From positions 310,001 to 374,000 of the forward strand of contig PVEQ01000001.1 in NCBI GenBank assembly GCA_002973575.1: DNA of 64,000 nt, in the 5' to 3' direction. This DNA is from Sediminibacterium magnilacihabitans. GTDB taxonomy: Bacteria > Bacteroidota > Bacteroidia > Chitinophagales > Chitinophagaceae. The translations under genes were made by a program, and so were the position numbers. Every line of letters begins with the position of its first letter. Positions within the stretch are counted from its first letter, which is position 1. The notes beneath the pieces were generated by a model that ran no database searches, was not told the origin of the DNA, and was given only the letters and a program-made list of their open reading frames with translations. Below are positions 35,906 through 45,101 of the stretch, one piece after another.

Positions 35906-36508
35906 TTAATTACTCAAAATATTTTCATCCATCCACTTTTTAACCGTGTGTCTGTGTACTTTTAATAACCTTGCTATTTCAACTTGTTTTGCGCCTTCAG
36001 ACAATTTTCGCCTGATAAATTCCTCATGCAATAATAATTTCGGACTTTTCTTTTGACTACCACAGGGTCGTCCCAATTTCTTTCCATTTGCTTTTAATCT
36101 TGCAAGTGCTTCTTTCGTTCGCAGAGAAATTAAGTTTCTTTCTATTTCGGCTGAAAGCCCAAATGCAAACGCTAATACTTTTGAATTTATATTATTTCCC
36201 AATTCGTAACCTTCTTTTATAGCATAAACTTTTGCTTTTCTTTCCATACACAAATGAAGTATGCTCATAATCTGCATTAAGTTTCTGCCCATTCTTGATA
36301 TTTCGGAAACAATTAAAATATCATCTGACTTTAATTTTCTAAGTATTGTGCTAATCAGTCTTTCTTCAATTTTCTTTGATGCACTGATGGTTTCTTCAAA
36401 CCATTTTGTAATAGTGATTTTTTTCGCAGCAGCAAATTGAGATATTTCGTAGCGTTGGTTTTCGATAGTTTGCTTTTCGGTACTAACTCTTACATATGCG
36501 TATGTCAT
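35906..36508 (-). CDS. Serine DNA invertase, Mpi/Pin-like
   Basis: A 200-residue small serine recombinase. The resolvase domain starts MTYAYVRVSTEKQ with nucleophile Ser9, has the SRMGRNLMQI and SAEIERNLISLRTKEAL blocks (including the long E-helix), and ends in an HTH (EIARLLKVHRHTVKKWM) that reads the site. The frame is open 20 codons further upstream, but the N-terminus of this family begins at MTYAY, so the ATG at 36508 is chosen. Its 5' end is 21 bases from a 23-base inverted repeat that flanks the methylase 3' end, so it is the likely inversion enzyme. Its own promoter must overlap the repeat and could therefore change on inversion. Confidence 0.9.
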   Translation of the reverse strand: MTYAYVRVSTEKQTIENQRYEISQFAAAKKITITKWFEETISASKKIEERLISTILRKLKSDDILIVSEISRMGRNLMQIMSILHLCMERKAKVYAIKEGYELGNNINSKVLAFAFGLSAEIERNLISLRTKEALARLKANGKKLGRPCGSQKKSPKLLLHEEFIRRKLSEGAKQVEIARLLKVHRHTVKKWMDENILSN

Positions 36509-36519
36509 TTTTAGATTAA

Positions 36520-36878
36520 AAGTAGATAATAAAGGCTCGTTTTTTATCAACGACAAAGGCTTTATCATGTCCGGGAAATATCTTAGCTATCTTACCCTGT
36601 TTTTTAACTCCACTTTATTTCGCTTTTGTTTTAAAGATAAGTTCCCGGAGTTGCTCGGCGAAACAAGAGAATTGAGGAAAGTATTCTTTGAAACAATACC
36701 GATAAAATCAATTGACGACGAGAAGTGGTTCATTGATAAATTAGATAGTTTAACCACTACAAAACGTTCTGGCAACTCAATACATCATTTAGAAAATCAA
36801 ATTGAGGAAAAACTATTTGATTTATATGGATTAACTGTTGAAGAAAGAAGCCTTATTAAATCAACGGCTTTGCTCTAA
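36520..36878 (+). pseudogene. Silent alternative C-terminal cassette of the type IIG methylase
   Basis: A promoterless plus-strand frame that begins inside the left inverted repeat (KGSFFINDKGF) and runs to a TAA at 36876-36878. Its residues align with the C-terminus of the adjacent methylase: SGKYLSYLTLFFNSTLFRF against TGKHLGYLTAFLNSKLFRF, and FPELLGETREL against FPELLGDTREL. The frame at the repeat is identical to the methylase frame (AAA GGC TCG TTT TTT), so inversion would splice it on without a shift. It overlaps the methylase 3' end tail to tail by 18 bases. It is not expected to be translated in its present orientation. Confidence 0.85.
36529..36551 (+). repeat. Left inverted repeat of the invertible segment
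   Basis: A 23-base site, ATAAAGGCTCGTTTTTT then ATCAAC. It recurs inverted at 37188-37210 with one mismatch (T versus C). The arms ATAAA and TTTAT make it internally dyad-like, as expected for a serine invertase crossover site. Confidence 0.8.
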
Positions 36879-39800
36879 TAATTGGCTTTCTTCATTTGTA
36901 AGTGAATATAGTTTTGCAAGCTCATTTTCAATCTTGTTTTCAAAAACGGAATAGTCTTCACCTTTAGTCTTGCATAAAACAATTTGTTCAACGAGTTCAG
37001 TGAACGTGTTGCTCATATTATCATCAGGAATAATCACCTTTACTTTTTCAAAGAATATTTTACTTAGTTCACGGGTATCTCCTAATAACTCTGGAAAGTA
37101 TTCCCGAAAACCGAACCTGAATAGTTTTGAATTTAAGAAGGCGGTTAAATAGCCTAAATGCTTGCCTGTAATAATGAAACATTTCTGGTTGGTAAAAAAC
37201 GAGCCTTTATCATATACAAATGGAAGATATTTTGTCATGTTGGGATAGATAATTTTAGGGTTAACAAATTCTTTATGATATGAGATTGTATCTTGGGTTT
37301 CAAACCATTTATATGAACCAGATTTTCGTCCCTCCCATCTACCCTCATATCCTTTTGGTTTTGGCTCCAGACGGTCTTTAAAATGCAATAGATAACGTTT
37401 AATCGCCGGGTAGTCTTGTATCTGTAGTTTTAATGCTGGGAAAGTACCAATTATCCATTTACCGGCCCATTCAGGCACATAAGCTTTTACATCTTCTCCT
37501 CTTAAAATTGGTTTTATTATTTCGTCACTTTTGGGGTCTTCTTCAATAAGCCTGTTTCTTGTTTCGGTGTCAATTATAAACGCTTCATTAAACCCTGTAA
37601 GGATACCTCGATTGATTTGCAAATCCCAGTCCTTAAGTTGTATTCCTTGAGTCTCAATTTTCTTAATAAGACTGTATTCGATTTTGTCGTATACAACCCA
37701 GCTATTTTCTTTTGGATTGTCAACCTCAACTATGTTTTCAAAAACATATTCTTCTAACGGAATTTGCAATTTATAGTCATTCTTAACCCTGCAAAGAAAC
37801 TGCTTTGATACAGCCGCAGATTTGGTTAGAAGTAAGATGTTGGTATAAGTGGTGGCACTGTCAAACATTTGGCCCATACCAAAGTCCACTACAAACTCAA
37901 CTTTGCATTTAGTTCCAAAGTATTCCCTGGTTACTTTGCCATAATCTGTACGCATCCATTTGTTACTGGTAATGTAGCATAGCTTGCCACTGTTTAATAA
38001 AAGATTTACGCCAAGCTCATAAAATAGCTGATAAATATCTCCTGTTTTGGCAAAGGTTTCAAATCCCCGTTTCTCTAATGCATCCGATTCTAAGCCCATT
38101 TTTTGCAACTGAATATATGGCGGGTTACCAATTATCATATCAAACCCAATAAAATCACCATCACCATTCAAGACTTCCGGGAATTCAAACCGCCATTCAA
38201 AAGCATTCTCATAAATTTTATTACTTTTTATTTCCTCTATATCTTTTTCCAGTTTTGAAATTTCGTTGCTGAGTTGTTCTATCTTCTTTTTAGTGTCTTT
38301 GCTTTTCTTGTTGCCATCGTCAAACAGTTCTTTGGTTTGGCTTAGGTTAAATATGTCGCCCCGCAGTTTAGATAGTTTTTTAAATTTGGGGTCGTTGGGG
38401 CTTATATAACTTCTGAAATCTTTTTTAATTGAATCAATAAGTTCTTCCATTTCCCGTTTTTGCTTCTTACTATCCGCATCCCGGTAAGTTTGTACAGCAA
38501 CTTTGTAGCTGTCAATACTCCATTTACTGTTTCGCAAGGCAGTTTTAATATCGGCATCTAATGCAAAACGGCTGATAAGGCTATTGCCGCATTTTATGTT
38601 TATATCAATATTGGGCAGGGTTTCTAATTGGGTATAGTTGCTGTTGGCGGTGTAATAGGCATTTTTCAATAACTCAATCCACAACCGCAGGCGGCATATT
38701 TTTACAGAGTTGGGGTTTATGTCAACACCAAACAAACAGTTTTCTATGATGGTTTCTTTTTCATGAAACAGGGTTTCCTGTATCCGCTGGCTTTCTTTGT
38801 TGTTAGGATTATATTCAAATAACTTTCCGTCTTCGTCCGTAACAATCAGTTCATCATTTACCACTTCTATATTGTAATCCCGTAAAGATTTGCCAGCGGC
38901 ATCCTGTAATATTTTCAGTTCGCTTTTAACTGCAATCATCTCATTTAATGCACTTACCAAAAAGTGGCCGCTGCCAACTGCAGGGTCGCAAATACGCAGG
39001 CTGTTTATTAGTTGGTTGGCTTCTTTCTTGTTTTCAATTTTATTGTACAGGCTGTCGAGGGTATCGCAGTTCCAGCCTTTAGCGTCATTAAACTTCTGCA
39101 GCACACTTCTGCGGATGGTTTCCTTACACATATACATGGTTACAAAACCCGGTGTAAAGAAAGAGCCGTCTTTATAGCCGTTTATCTTTTCAAAAATCAA
39201 CCCTAATACGGAAGCATTAATGAGGTTTTTATTTTCTTCCTGTATTTCTTCGCTGCCTTCGCTGGTAAAATCGTAGGCATCTAAAAATTCAAACAGGTAT
39301 TGAAGGGTTGGCATGCTGCCGGTTTTTCTTTTGCCTTTATCATCTTTTAAAACTGAGGTTACATAAATGGGCAATTCCAGCCGGTTGTCTAATTCACTTA
39401 CATTAATGGTTTGCCTTTCCAGTTCTATGCGTTCAAACAATGAACTATTTAGGTAAGGGACTTTGCTGAATTTTTCCTTTATGTGGTTGCGCCTGTTTTC
39501 TGGCTTTTCTGCCAATACCTGGAAGAACAGATTGCTTAATTCATCAAAATCAAATACCACTTTGCTGTTTAGGAATAGATAATCATTGTTGCCTTTGTTG
39601 TATTTGTATAATTGTGCTTCCAGCAACTTTATAAAAAGCACACGGTTTACCCAGGTGATACAAAGTTCTAATGCCACATTAAAAAGCTGTTCATCTTTGG
39701 TTGCACCAAAAGCTGAAACGCCGTTGATATTGCGAAGAGCATCTTTATCTTCTAACTTTATCAGGGTATTTTCCAGCAAGGAAGCATCATCCCATTTTGC

Positions 39801-40616
39801 TTTTCGCTTGATTAGTTTTTTACTGCCATCTTTTATTTCTTCCAGCCCGATAATATGTAATAGCTCTGCGTAAAATTTTGTATCAAGACTATTGCTGTCA
39901 TTTAAAAATGGCTGTTTCAATAAATGCGCCGGAGATAATATTTTAAATAAGCTTATTAGCTTGGTATCATCTTCCTTTTCAGTATTATTTACATATTTCT
40001 CAAACGCACGAACATCGAAGTGGGTAACCGGCATTAACTCTGTCACATCATCCAAAAACGTTTTTGCAATATTTTCATAGAAAAACCTGGTGTCTTTCCC
40101 GCTCAGCTTCCAGTTTTCATAATTCTTCTTCAATTTTACATTTCGAAAAACATTTTTCTCAAACCATACTTCGTCAATGATAAGCCATTCGTAAATATTA
40201 GTAACCACCAGATATTTTATGTCTGTATTGCTGTGGTCAATTCTCTCCCGCAAGTAATACAGAATAAGTTCCTGTAAAGCCTTGGCATTGGGCTTTGCAT
40301 CGGTTATCATCTCTGCTTTATTCGAAGGCTTTTTTACCTCCAGTATTACACCTACAGGTTCTTTGCTTGTTTTACCAGTGTGGATTACTAGATCGTTTCT
40401 GTCTTTGGTGTTTATTTCAAACTGGTCTTTATACCAGGTGTCTTTTAAAAAATCTGCAATTACATTCTTCAAATGTTCTTCACTTTCTTGCTCGTTAATA
40501 CGGGCGAGTAATTGCTTCATGTTCTTTTTAAACAGCTCTATATGATAGCGGCTTACCTTTTCTTTCAGGTAGGCTTTATTAAGGGCTTTGCTAGGTTTTA
40601 TTATTTCCAGCTTCAT
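36861..40616 (-). CDS. Type IIG restriction-modification enzyme (Eco57I-like) with invertible C-terminus
   Basis: About 1251 residues that combine nuclease, methylase and specificity functions. A PD-(D/E)xK-like N-terminus (~75-100) contains NDLVIHTGK and ILEVKKP; motif I is CDPAVGSGHF (~544) and catalytic motif IV is IGNPPYIQ (~829). A TaqI_C-like specificity region follows (LRGEDVKAYVPEWAGKW onwards). The frame is open 23 codons upstream, but family members begin MKLEIIKPSKALNKAYL, so the ATG at 40616 is preferred. The last ~115 codons lie inside an invertible segment with a homologous reversed cassette. Coupled, same-protein cutting and modifying makes a swap of the C-terminus tolerable for the cell. 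Confidence 0.9.
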   Translation of the reverse strand: MKLEIIKPSKALNKAYLKEKVSRYHIELFKKNMKQLLARINEQESEEHLKNVIADFLKDTWYKDQFEINTKDRNDLVIHTGKTSKEPVGVILEVKKPSNKAEMITDAKPNAKALQELILYYLRERIDHSNTDIKYLVVTNIYEWLIIDEVWFEKNVFRNVKLKKNYENWKLSGKDTRFFYENIAKTFLDDVTELMPVTHFDVRAFEKYVNNTEKEDDTKLISLFKILSPAHLLKQPFLNDSNSLDTKFYAELLHIIGLEEIKDGSKKLIKRKAKWDDASLLENTLIKLEDKDALRNINGVSAFGATKDEQLFNVALELCITWVNRVLFIKLLEAQLYKYNKGNNDYLFLNSKVVFDFDELSNLFFQVLAEKPENRRNHIKEKFSKVPYLNSSLFERIELERQTINVSELDNRLELPIYVTSVLKDDKGKRKTGSMPTLQYLFEFLDAYDFTSEGSEEIQEENKNLINASVLGLIFEKINGYKDGSFFTPGFVTMYMCKETIRRSVLQKFNDAKGWNCDTLDSLYNKIENKKEANQLINSLRICDPAVGSGHFLVSALNEMIAVKSELKILQDAAGKSLRDYNIEVVNDELIVTDEDGKLFEYNPNNKESQRIQETLFHEKETIIENCLFGVDINPNSVKICRLRLWIELLKNAYYTANSNYTQLETLPNIDINIKCGNSLISRFALDADIKTALRNSKWSIDSYKVAVQTYRDADSKKQKREMEELIDSIKKDFRSYISPNDPKFKKLSKLRGDIFNLSQTKELFDDGNKKSKDTKKKIEQLSNEISKLEKDIEEIKSNKIYENAFEWRFEFPEVLNGDGDFIGFDMIIGNPPYIQLQKMGLESDALEKRGFETFAKTGDIYQLFYELGVNLLLNSGKLCYITSNKWMRTDYGKVTREYFGTKCKVEFVVDFGMGQMFDSATTYTNILLLTKSAAVSKQFLCRVKNDYKLQIPLEEYVFENIVEVDNPKENSWVVYDKIEYSLIKKIETQGIQLKDWDLQINRGILTGFNEAFIIDTETRNRLIEEDPKSDEIIKPILRGEDVKAYVPEWAGKWIIGTFPALKLQIQDYPAIKRYLLHFKDRLEPKPKGYEGRWEGRKSGSYKWFETQDTISYHKEFVNPKIIYPNMTKYLPFVYDKGSFFTNQKCFIITGKHLGYLTAFLNSKLFRFGFREYFPELLGDTRELSKIFFEKVKVIIPDDNMSNTFTELVEQIVLCKTKGEDYSVFENKIENELAKLYSLTNEESQLLEQSR
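37188..37210 (-). repeat. Right inverted repeat of the invertible segment
   Basis: Minus-strand copy of the same 23-base site, here reading ACCAAC at its 3' end, inside the methylase gene at the codons for DKGSFFTNQ. The segment between the two repeats is 636 bases. Confidence 0.8.
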
Positions 40617-40808
40617 ATCCAATAAAGAAGAGTTAGTTTGTAAATTTTGGTCTTTAAAATTGGCTTTCCCCGGTGCATCATACACTTATCTTTGTCCACA
40701 TTGCGTCTAATTGGGTTTTGTTAAGTAGTGCTAATTCAGTTAGTTGTAAATATACCGTTTATGAGGCAATTTGAGCAAACTGCCCAGCCGGAATGACCAA
40801 AAAAGGGG

Positions 40809-41282
40809 CTAAAGCACCCCTTCATCAGCAAAGCTGTAATAGGCTTCATTGGTAATTATGATATGGTCAATCACTCTTATATCATGATACTTTGCGGCTT
40901 CTTTTATTTTCAGCGTTAATTCTTCATCCGCTCTGCTTGGTTTAAGGTTACCGGATGGATGATTGTGAGAAAGTATAATTGATACGGCAAGTGATTTTAT
41001 AGCAGCAGCCAATATCAATCTTGGGTCTGCAACTGTGCCAGTTATACCTCCCGATGAGGCATCATAAACTCCGGTTACCCTGTTTGCCCTATTCAGAAAA
41101 ACTACTTTAAATTCTTCCAGCATTTCAATTTTGTTTTCATCCCAAACTTTTTTAAGCACATTATATATATCTTTTGAATCGTGTATCAATGGCCTTTCAG
41201 AAGCTTTTACTTTTGTTTTATAAACTAATTCCACTTCTGCCGCTCTTGTCCATTCCGGGAATTGCATTGTCATCTGTTCCAT
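40809..41282 (-). CDS. RadC-like JAB-domain protein
   Basis: A 157-residue RadC-family protein with the complete JAMM motif: His106 and His108 in SHNHPSG, Ser116 and Asp119 in SRADEE. The N-terminal helix-hairpin-helix of chromosomal RadC is missing, as is usual for the short versions carried on Bacteroidetes mobile elements. It stands alone, 193 bases upstream of the methylase start on the same strand. Role unknown; often used as a marker of such elements. Confidence 0.9.
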   Translation of the reverse strand: MEQMTMQFPEWTRAAEVELVYKTKVKASERPLIHDSKDIYNVLKKVWDENKIEMLEEFKVVFLNRANRVTGVYDASSGGITGTVADPRLILAAAIKSLAVSIILSHNHPSGNLKPSRADEELTLKIKEAAKYHDIRVIDHIIITNEAYYSFADEGVL

Positions 41283-41611
41283 AACTTACATTTTAAGAGA
41301 TTTAAAAATTAATTATGGAACCTGCACCGGCTTTTGGCAATAAAGGCAATGAAGCAACGGAATAAATAGCGTAGCGGTTTATGCCGGAATTTCATGGCCG
41401 TTGCAGCAGCCAAAAGGCGAACTTTGTGGGGAATTAATGAAGAAAAATAAGTATAAAAAACAATAGAAAAATTAATAAAAGCTACTTTGTCCCAGTAGGA
41501 GTGCTAGTGAGTGACTATCTGGTTATATACGAAGCCTACTTTTGCAAAAGTTATTTATATTTTATGTCGTGCACTTCTCTTGCCAGTGATCTCTCTAATA
41601 TTTTTAATGAA
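41283..41611. other. Intergenic region upstream of radC
   Basis: No gene seen in about 330 bases. GCAACGG (41354-41360) and CCGTTGC (41398-41404) form a 7-base dyad. The radC promoter and the terminator of the sulfur operon should lie here; neither has a clear consensus. Confidence 0.4.
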
Positions 41612-42820
41612 CTATCTTTTTTTACAGTACATACGGTAACGAATTATAAGGGCAGATGCTAATGTTAATAGACCAATGAAGATAATTGAAGCATTAATGC
41701 TTATTAAGTCTGCTATTATTCCTGTAAGTATTGCTCCAACAGCATAGCCTGAATCTCTCCACAAGCGAAAGATGCCGATACTCTTTGCCCTGTCCTGTGG
41801 ATTTGTATTTTCTGCAACTGTTGCAAGAAATGTAGGATAAACCATTGCAGTACCCCAACCTAAAACAGAAGATAGAACTATAAAATGTAACATTGTATTT
41901 GCCCAAACAAGTGCAATTAAAGCAATAGCCTGTAAAAACATTCCTATGTAAAGCATGTCTTTTTTGCAAAACCTGTCAGCCATTCCTCCGGTAAACAATT
42001 GCCCAATGCCCCAAACAGCAGGGTATATTGCTGTAACAATTCCTATTTCCCCAATGGTGAAACCTTTTGAAGCAAGCAGAATTGGAAAGATTCCCCATGC
42101 CATGCCATCGTTAAGATTATTGATTAAGCCAGCCTGTGTAACTGAACCCAAGTTTTTGTCTTTCCATGTAGTGTCCCAGAATATATTTTTCAATCTCGGA
42201 ACCGTGTTGCTGATTGTTTCTTTTGCTACATGATGCTTTGTGTCTTTAATAAAAAATATACTTCCCAGCAATCCTAAAAAAACCAACACGATTCCTACAT
42301 AAAAGGGATAAGGTCTTATTCCATACTCACTGGCTATCCATCCCGTAAGAAATGCAATCAAGGCTACAGCAATGTAGCCTGCAAATTCATTAAGACCCAT
42401 TGCAAAGCCTCTTTGTTTTTCTCCTACAAGGTCAATTTTCATAACCACAGTACTTGACCATGTAAGACCCTGATTGATTCCTAACAACACATTTGCTGCT
42501 ATTATCCAATCCCATGATGGCGCAAACATTAAAATAAATGGTATGGGAGCAGCAATTATCCAACCGGCCACTAATAATTTCTTTCTTCCGAATTTGTTAG
42601 CTAATGCTCCTGTGTAATAATTCGTGATTGCCTTAACAATTCCAAATACAATAATGAAAGAAAGAATTGCTGTTTTTGCAGCAATATGAAATTCAACATC
42701 TGCAATACGTGGTAATATACTTCTCTCCAACCCAACCATGCCGCCTACAAAAGCATTGATGATTACAAGTAATGTAAACTGTTTCCAATTTTCTTTCAGC
42801 CCTAATTTAATATGCTCCAT
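41612..42820 (-). CDS. Major facilitator superfamily transporter
   Basis: A 402-residue inner-membrane protein with about 12 hydrophobic segments and the MFS loop GALANKFGRKKLLVAGW between segments 2 and 3, with a second similar loop GGMADRFCKKDML. It is the last gene of a four-gene minus-strand operon with a persulfide dioxygenase, a rhodanese-like protein and a methyltransferase, 1 base after the methyltransferase. The context suggests export or import of a sulfur or toxic compound; the substrate is not readable. Confidence 0.88.
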   Translation of the reverse strand: MEHIKLGLKENWKQFTLLVIINAFVGGMVGLERSILPRIADVEFHIAAKTAILSFIIVFGIVKAITNYYTGALANKFGRKKLLVAGWIIAAPIPFILMFAPSWDWIIAANVLLGINQGLTWSSTVVMKIDLVGEKQRGFAMGLNEFAGYIAVALIAFLTGWIASEYGIRPYPFYVGIVLVFLGLLGSIFFIKDTKHHVAKETISNTVPRLKNIFWDTTWKDKNLGSVTQAGLINNLNDGMAWGIFPILLASKGFTIGEIGIVTAIYPAVWGIGQLFTGGMADRFCKKDMLYIGMFLQAIALIALVWANTMLHFIVLSSVLGWGTAMVYPTFLATVAENTNPQDRAKSIGIFRLWRDSGYAVGAILTGIIADLISINASIIFIGLLTLASALIIRYRMYCKKR

Positions 42821-42821
42821 C

Positions 42822-43448
42822 TTACATTTTTTGCGAACGTATTACTACAAAACTTCCTTTGCCAAATCCGGGCAGTGGGTCTGTTAGTTCTGGTTTATCA
42901 GAAAAAAGTGTTTGCCAATATTCAAAAGAAGTAAAACCTGCTTGTTCAAGTAATCCCGTTATTTCGCTGGTCGTATGAAAGTGAGCATCTTTATACCAGG
43001 GATTTGATGCCTTCATTGCTTCGTACTGTACTCCTAACTCACTTTCTTTATCAATGATAGCAACAATAAAATATCCATTCTTTTTAATTATACGGTGGGC
43101 TTCAGAAAATGCTTTTGGTATGTCATCCAAAAAGCAAACCGTTGTAATCATTATTGCATAATCAAATGACAGGCTATGAAACGGGAGTTCTTCTGCTTTT
43201 GCCTTTATTACTGTTATTCCTCTTGCAATCGCCATCTGTGCCATTGAATGTGCCGGTTCTACGCCGACAGGAATTTTCAGTACTTCAGCAAAGCGGCCTG
43301 TACCAACTCCGATTTCAACACCAGTACCAGCAGGGATTGCTTTGTGTAACACCTTACATTCGTTTTGAAACAATTCCGGATGGTTGTCGAACCATGAATC
43401 ATACTCGTCTGACTGGCTATCAAAAACAGATGCAGCTATGTTTGCCAT
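42822..43448 (-). CDS. Class I SAM-dependent methyltransferase
   Basis: A 208-residue Rossmann-type methyltransferase with motif I VEIGVGTGRFAEVL (~45), the acidic end of strand 2 (GVEPAHSM) and a motif IV-like DYAIMITTVCFLDD. Small-molecule methylation is likely (Methyltransf_11 type). A GTG at 43469 would add 7 residues; the ATG at 43448 is preferred. It lies between the rhodanese-like gene and the transporter in one operon. Confidence 0.85.
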   Translation of the reverse strand: MANIAASVFDSQSDEYDSWFDNHPELFQNECKVLHKAIPAGTGVEIGVGTGRFAEVLKIPVGVEPAHSMAQMAIARGITVIKAKAEELPFHSLSFDYAIMITTVCFLDDIPKAFSEAHRIIKKNGYFIVAIIDKESELGVQYEAMKASNPWYKDAHFHTTSEITGLLEQAGFTSFEYWQTLFSDKPELTDPLPGFGKGSFVVIRSQKM

Positions 43449-43469
43449 AAATGTGTAATTTGATTTCAC

Positions 43470-43919
43470 CTAATTACTCATGGGATAGTCATGATTTATC
43501 CAATCTACTTTTAAATTATGCGGCAAGTCTAATAATTTGCCGTTCTCAAAATTCATTTGCTTTAACAATGAAAATGCCGGACGGATATTTGGACAATCCT
43601 TGAACGGACAGCAGCCGCAATAAATGACAACAGTTTTTTTTCTGTCTTGATTTAACAACAGCTTTTTTAACTCGTCAAGATTCTCTTTTTCTTTAGCCGG
43701 ACCTATTTTGATTGATCCCTTTATTGAATTGACCGGCCCCATGTTGATTATTAAAGGCTGTGCAGTTGTGGAATCATTAAGAATTGCAGAAAGCAGTTCC
43801 GGCTCCATTAGCTGTGCAGTTGTCCAAGGTACTGTTTGTGTTTGACTATAACCTGTAATAGCAAAAAATAGTCCACCCATCAAGACCATGAAGCATTTTC
43901 TAATTTTCATTGTTTTCAA
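43470..43919 (-). CDS. Exported rhodanese-like protein
   Basis: A 149-residue protein with a signal peptide ending near GYSQ (residue 25). The rhodanese-like active loop is VVIYCGCCPFKDC (~96-108), with the cysteine after Y, and the surrounding LLIN/AFSLLKQMNF pattern fits the fold. The CGCC doublet is unusual for a simple rhodanese. It lies 11 bases after the persulfide dioxygenase in the same operon and may handle sulfane sulfur in the periplasm. It ends with TAG, right before the methyltransferase gene. Confidence 0.75.
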   Translation of the reverse strand: MKTMKIRKCFMVLMGGLFFAITGYSQTQTVPWTTAQLMEPELLSAILNDSTTAQPLIINMGPVNSIKGSIKIGPAKEKENLDELKKLLLNQDRKKTVVIYCGCCPFKDCPNIRPAFSLLKQMNFENGKLLDLPHNLKVDWINHDYPMSN

Positions 43920-43929
43920 TTTTTATTTA

Positions 43930-45036
43930 TCAGGATACAGCGCAACGATTTGCCCCGGCTTCCAGGTCAACCGGGTTTATATCGCTGAAATCGCCATTAA
44001 TATTCTTTTCTACAATAGATAAGTAATTTGCTGGTGTGGGTGGAATACGTTGCAAAATGGTATTTACAAATTCTTCCTCACTTAACTTCAGCATGGCAAC
44101 ATTATGCTTGATGCTTCCAATCGTTGCCTGAACCGGAATACTATCAAAATCTACCGGCTGGTTTGTATGGGCTGGCAATGCAATGATGTTTTCGTCTAAT
44201 GCTAACAGTTTCTGTAATGACTGATAAAGCATTTTTGATTTCTGCATTGCTTCTTCATTATTTGCTTTCAAATCCGGTCTGCCAACTCCGTTTATAAACA
44301 ATGTGTCGCCTGTAAGCAATATTTTATCATCAACTAAATAGCTTGTACTTTCCAATGTATGGCCGGGAGTTTGAATGGCTTTAATACTGATATTTCCGAT
44401 TTGAAAAACAGTTGAGCCCGTTACCGGAATAAAATCAAAGTTTACTTTGTTTGGTACAGGAAGATGTAATGTTACTTTATTTATTTCTGCTAATTGCTTT
44501 GCCCTTGAAAGATGGTCGGCATGAATATGTGTTTCTATAACATGCTTTAATGTAAGTCTGTTTTTTTGCAATGCCTCCTGGTACGCTTCTACCGGGAGAG
44601 AAGCATCTACTATTATTGCCTCATTGTTTGATGCTATTAAATAGGAAAGACAACCTTTGCCTGTTCTTCTGATTTGTATTACTTCAAAATCAGGGAATGA
44701 GAGCATTGCAGTATTCCATGACAGGCTCCAACCTTTCATGCCCCCTTGCAGTGAATAGGCTTCAAAGCCCTGCTTTTGAAGAAGGCTGGCAGCTATCATA
44801 CTTGTTTTACCTCCGGCACAAATAGTTACTACAGGAAGGGTTCTATCAAGGTGCAAACCTTGCAAGGCATTTGGATTGTTTGCTTTTAGTTTATCATAAG
44901 CATTATAATAAATGCTGCCCGGAATAAACCATTCCGCTCTTTCCTGAATGGGTCTAATATCAAGTATTGAAACTTCCTTCCCTGTTTCTAACCAGTTTCT
45001 GAGAGTATTTGAGCTGATTTCTTTTACACCTTCCAT
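43930..45036 (-). CDS. Rhodanese-metallo-beta-lactamase fusion (persulfide-dioxygenase-like)
   Basis: A 368-residue cytoplasmic protein. The N-terminal rhodanese (~10-110) has ILDIRPIQERAEW and the active loop VTICAGGKTS. The C-terminal metallo-beta-lactamase domain (~118-340) has THIHADHLSRA (the HxHxDH motif), GHTLEST and LTGDTLFINGVGRPDL, which is the ETHE1/persulfide dioxygenase-type pattern. Such fusions oxidise glutathione persulfide and pass sulfane sulfur on. It is the first gene of a four-gene operon. Two dyads lie just upstream. Confidence 0.88.
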   Translation of the reverse strand: MEGVKEISSNTLRNWLETGKEVSILDIRPIQERAEWFIPGSIYYNAYDKLKANNPNALQGLHLDRTLPVVTICAGGKTSMIAASLLQKQGFEAYSLQGGMKGWSLSWNTAMLSFPDFEVIQIRRTGKGCLSYLIASNNEAIIVDASLPVEAYQEALQKNRLTLKHVIETHIHADHLSRAKQLAEINKVTLHLPVPNKVNFDFIPVTGSTVFQIGNISIKAIQTPGHTLESTSYLVDDKILLTGDTLFINGVGRPDLKANNEEAMQKSKMLYQSLQKLLALDENIIALPAHTNQPVDFDSIPVQATIGSIKHNVAMLKLSEEEFVNTILQRIPPTPANYLSIVEKNINGDFSDINPVDLEAGANRCAVS

Positions 45037-45038
45037 AA

Positions 45039-45098
45039 GTGAAATTTACTTCACAAAGGTGGCGACATTGAATGGCTATTCTTTTATCATAAGATAAA
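45039..45098 (-). promoter_or_regulatory. Two dyads upstream of the persulfide operon, Crp/Fnr-type candidates
   Basis: GTGAA-N6-TTCAC at 45039-45054 abuts the start codon; TTTATC-ATAA-GATAAA at 45083-45098 is a perfect 6-4-6 palindrome about 50 bases upstream. Two Crp/Fnr genes lie right next to them, so these are the likely operators. Binding is inferred. Confidence 0.5.
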
Positions 45099-45101
45099 TA
45101 A

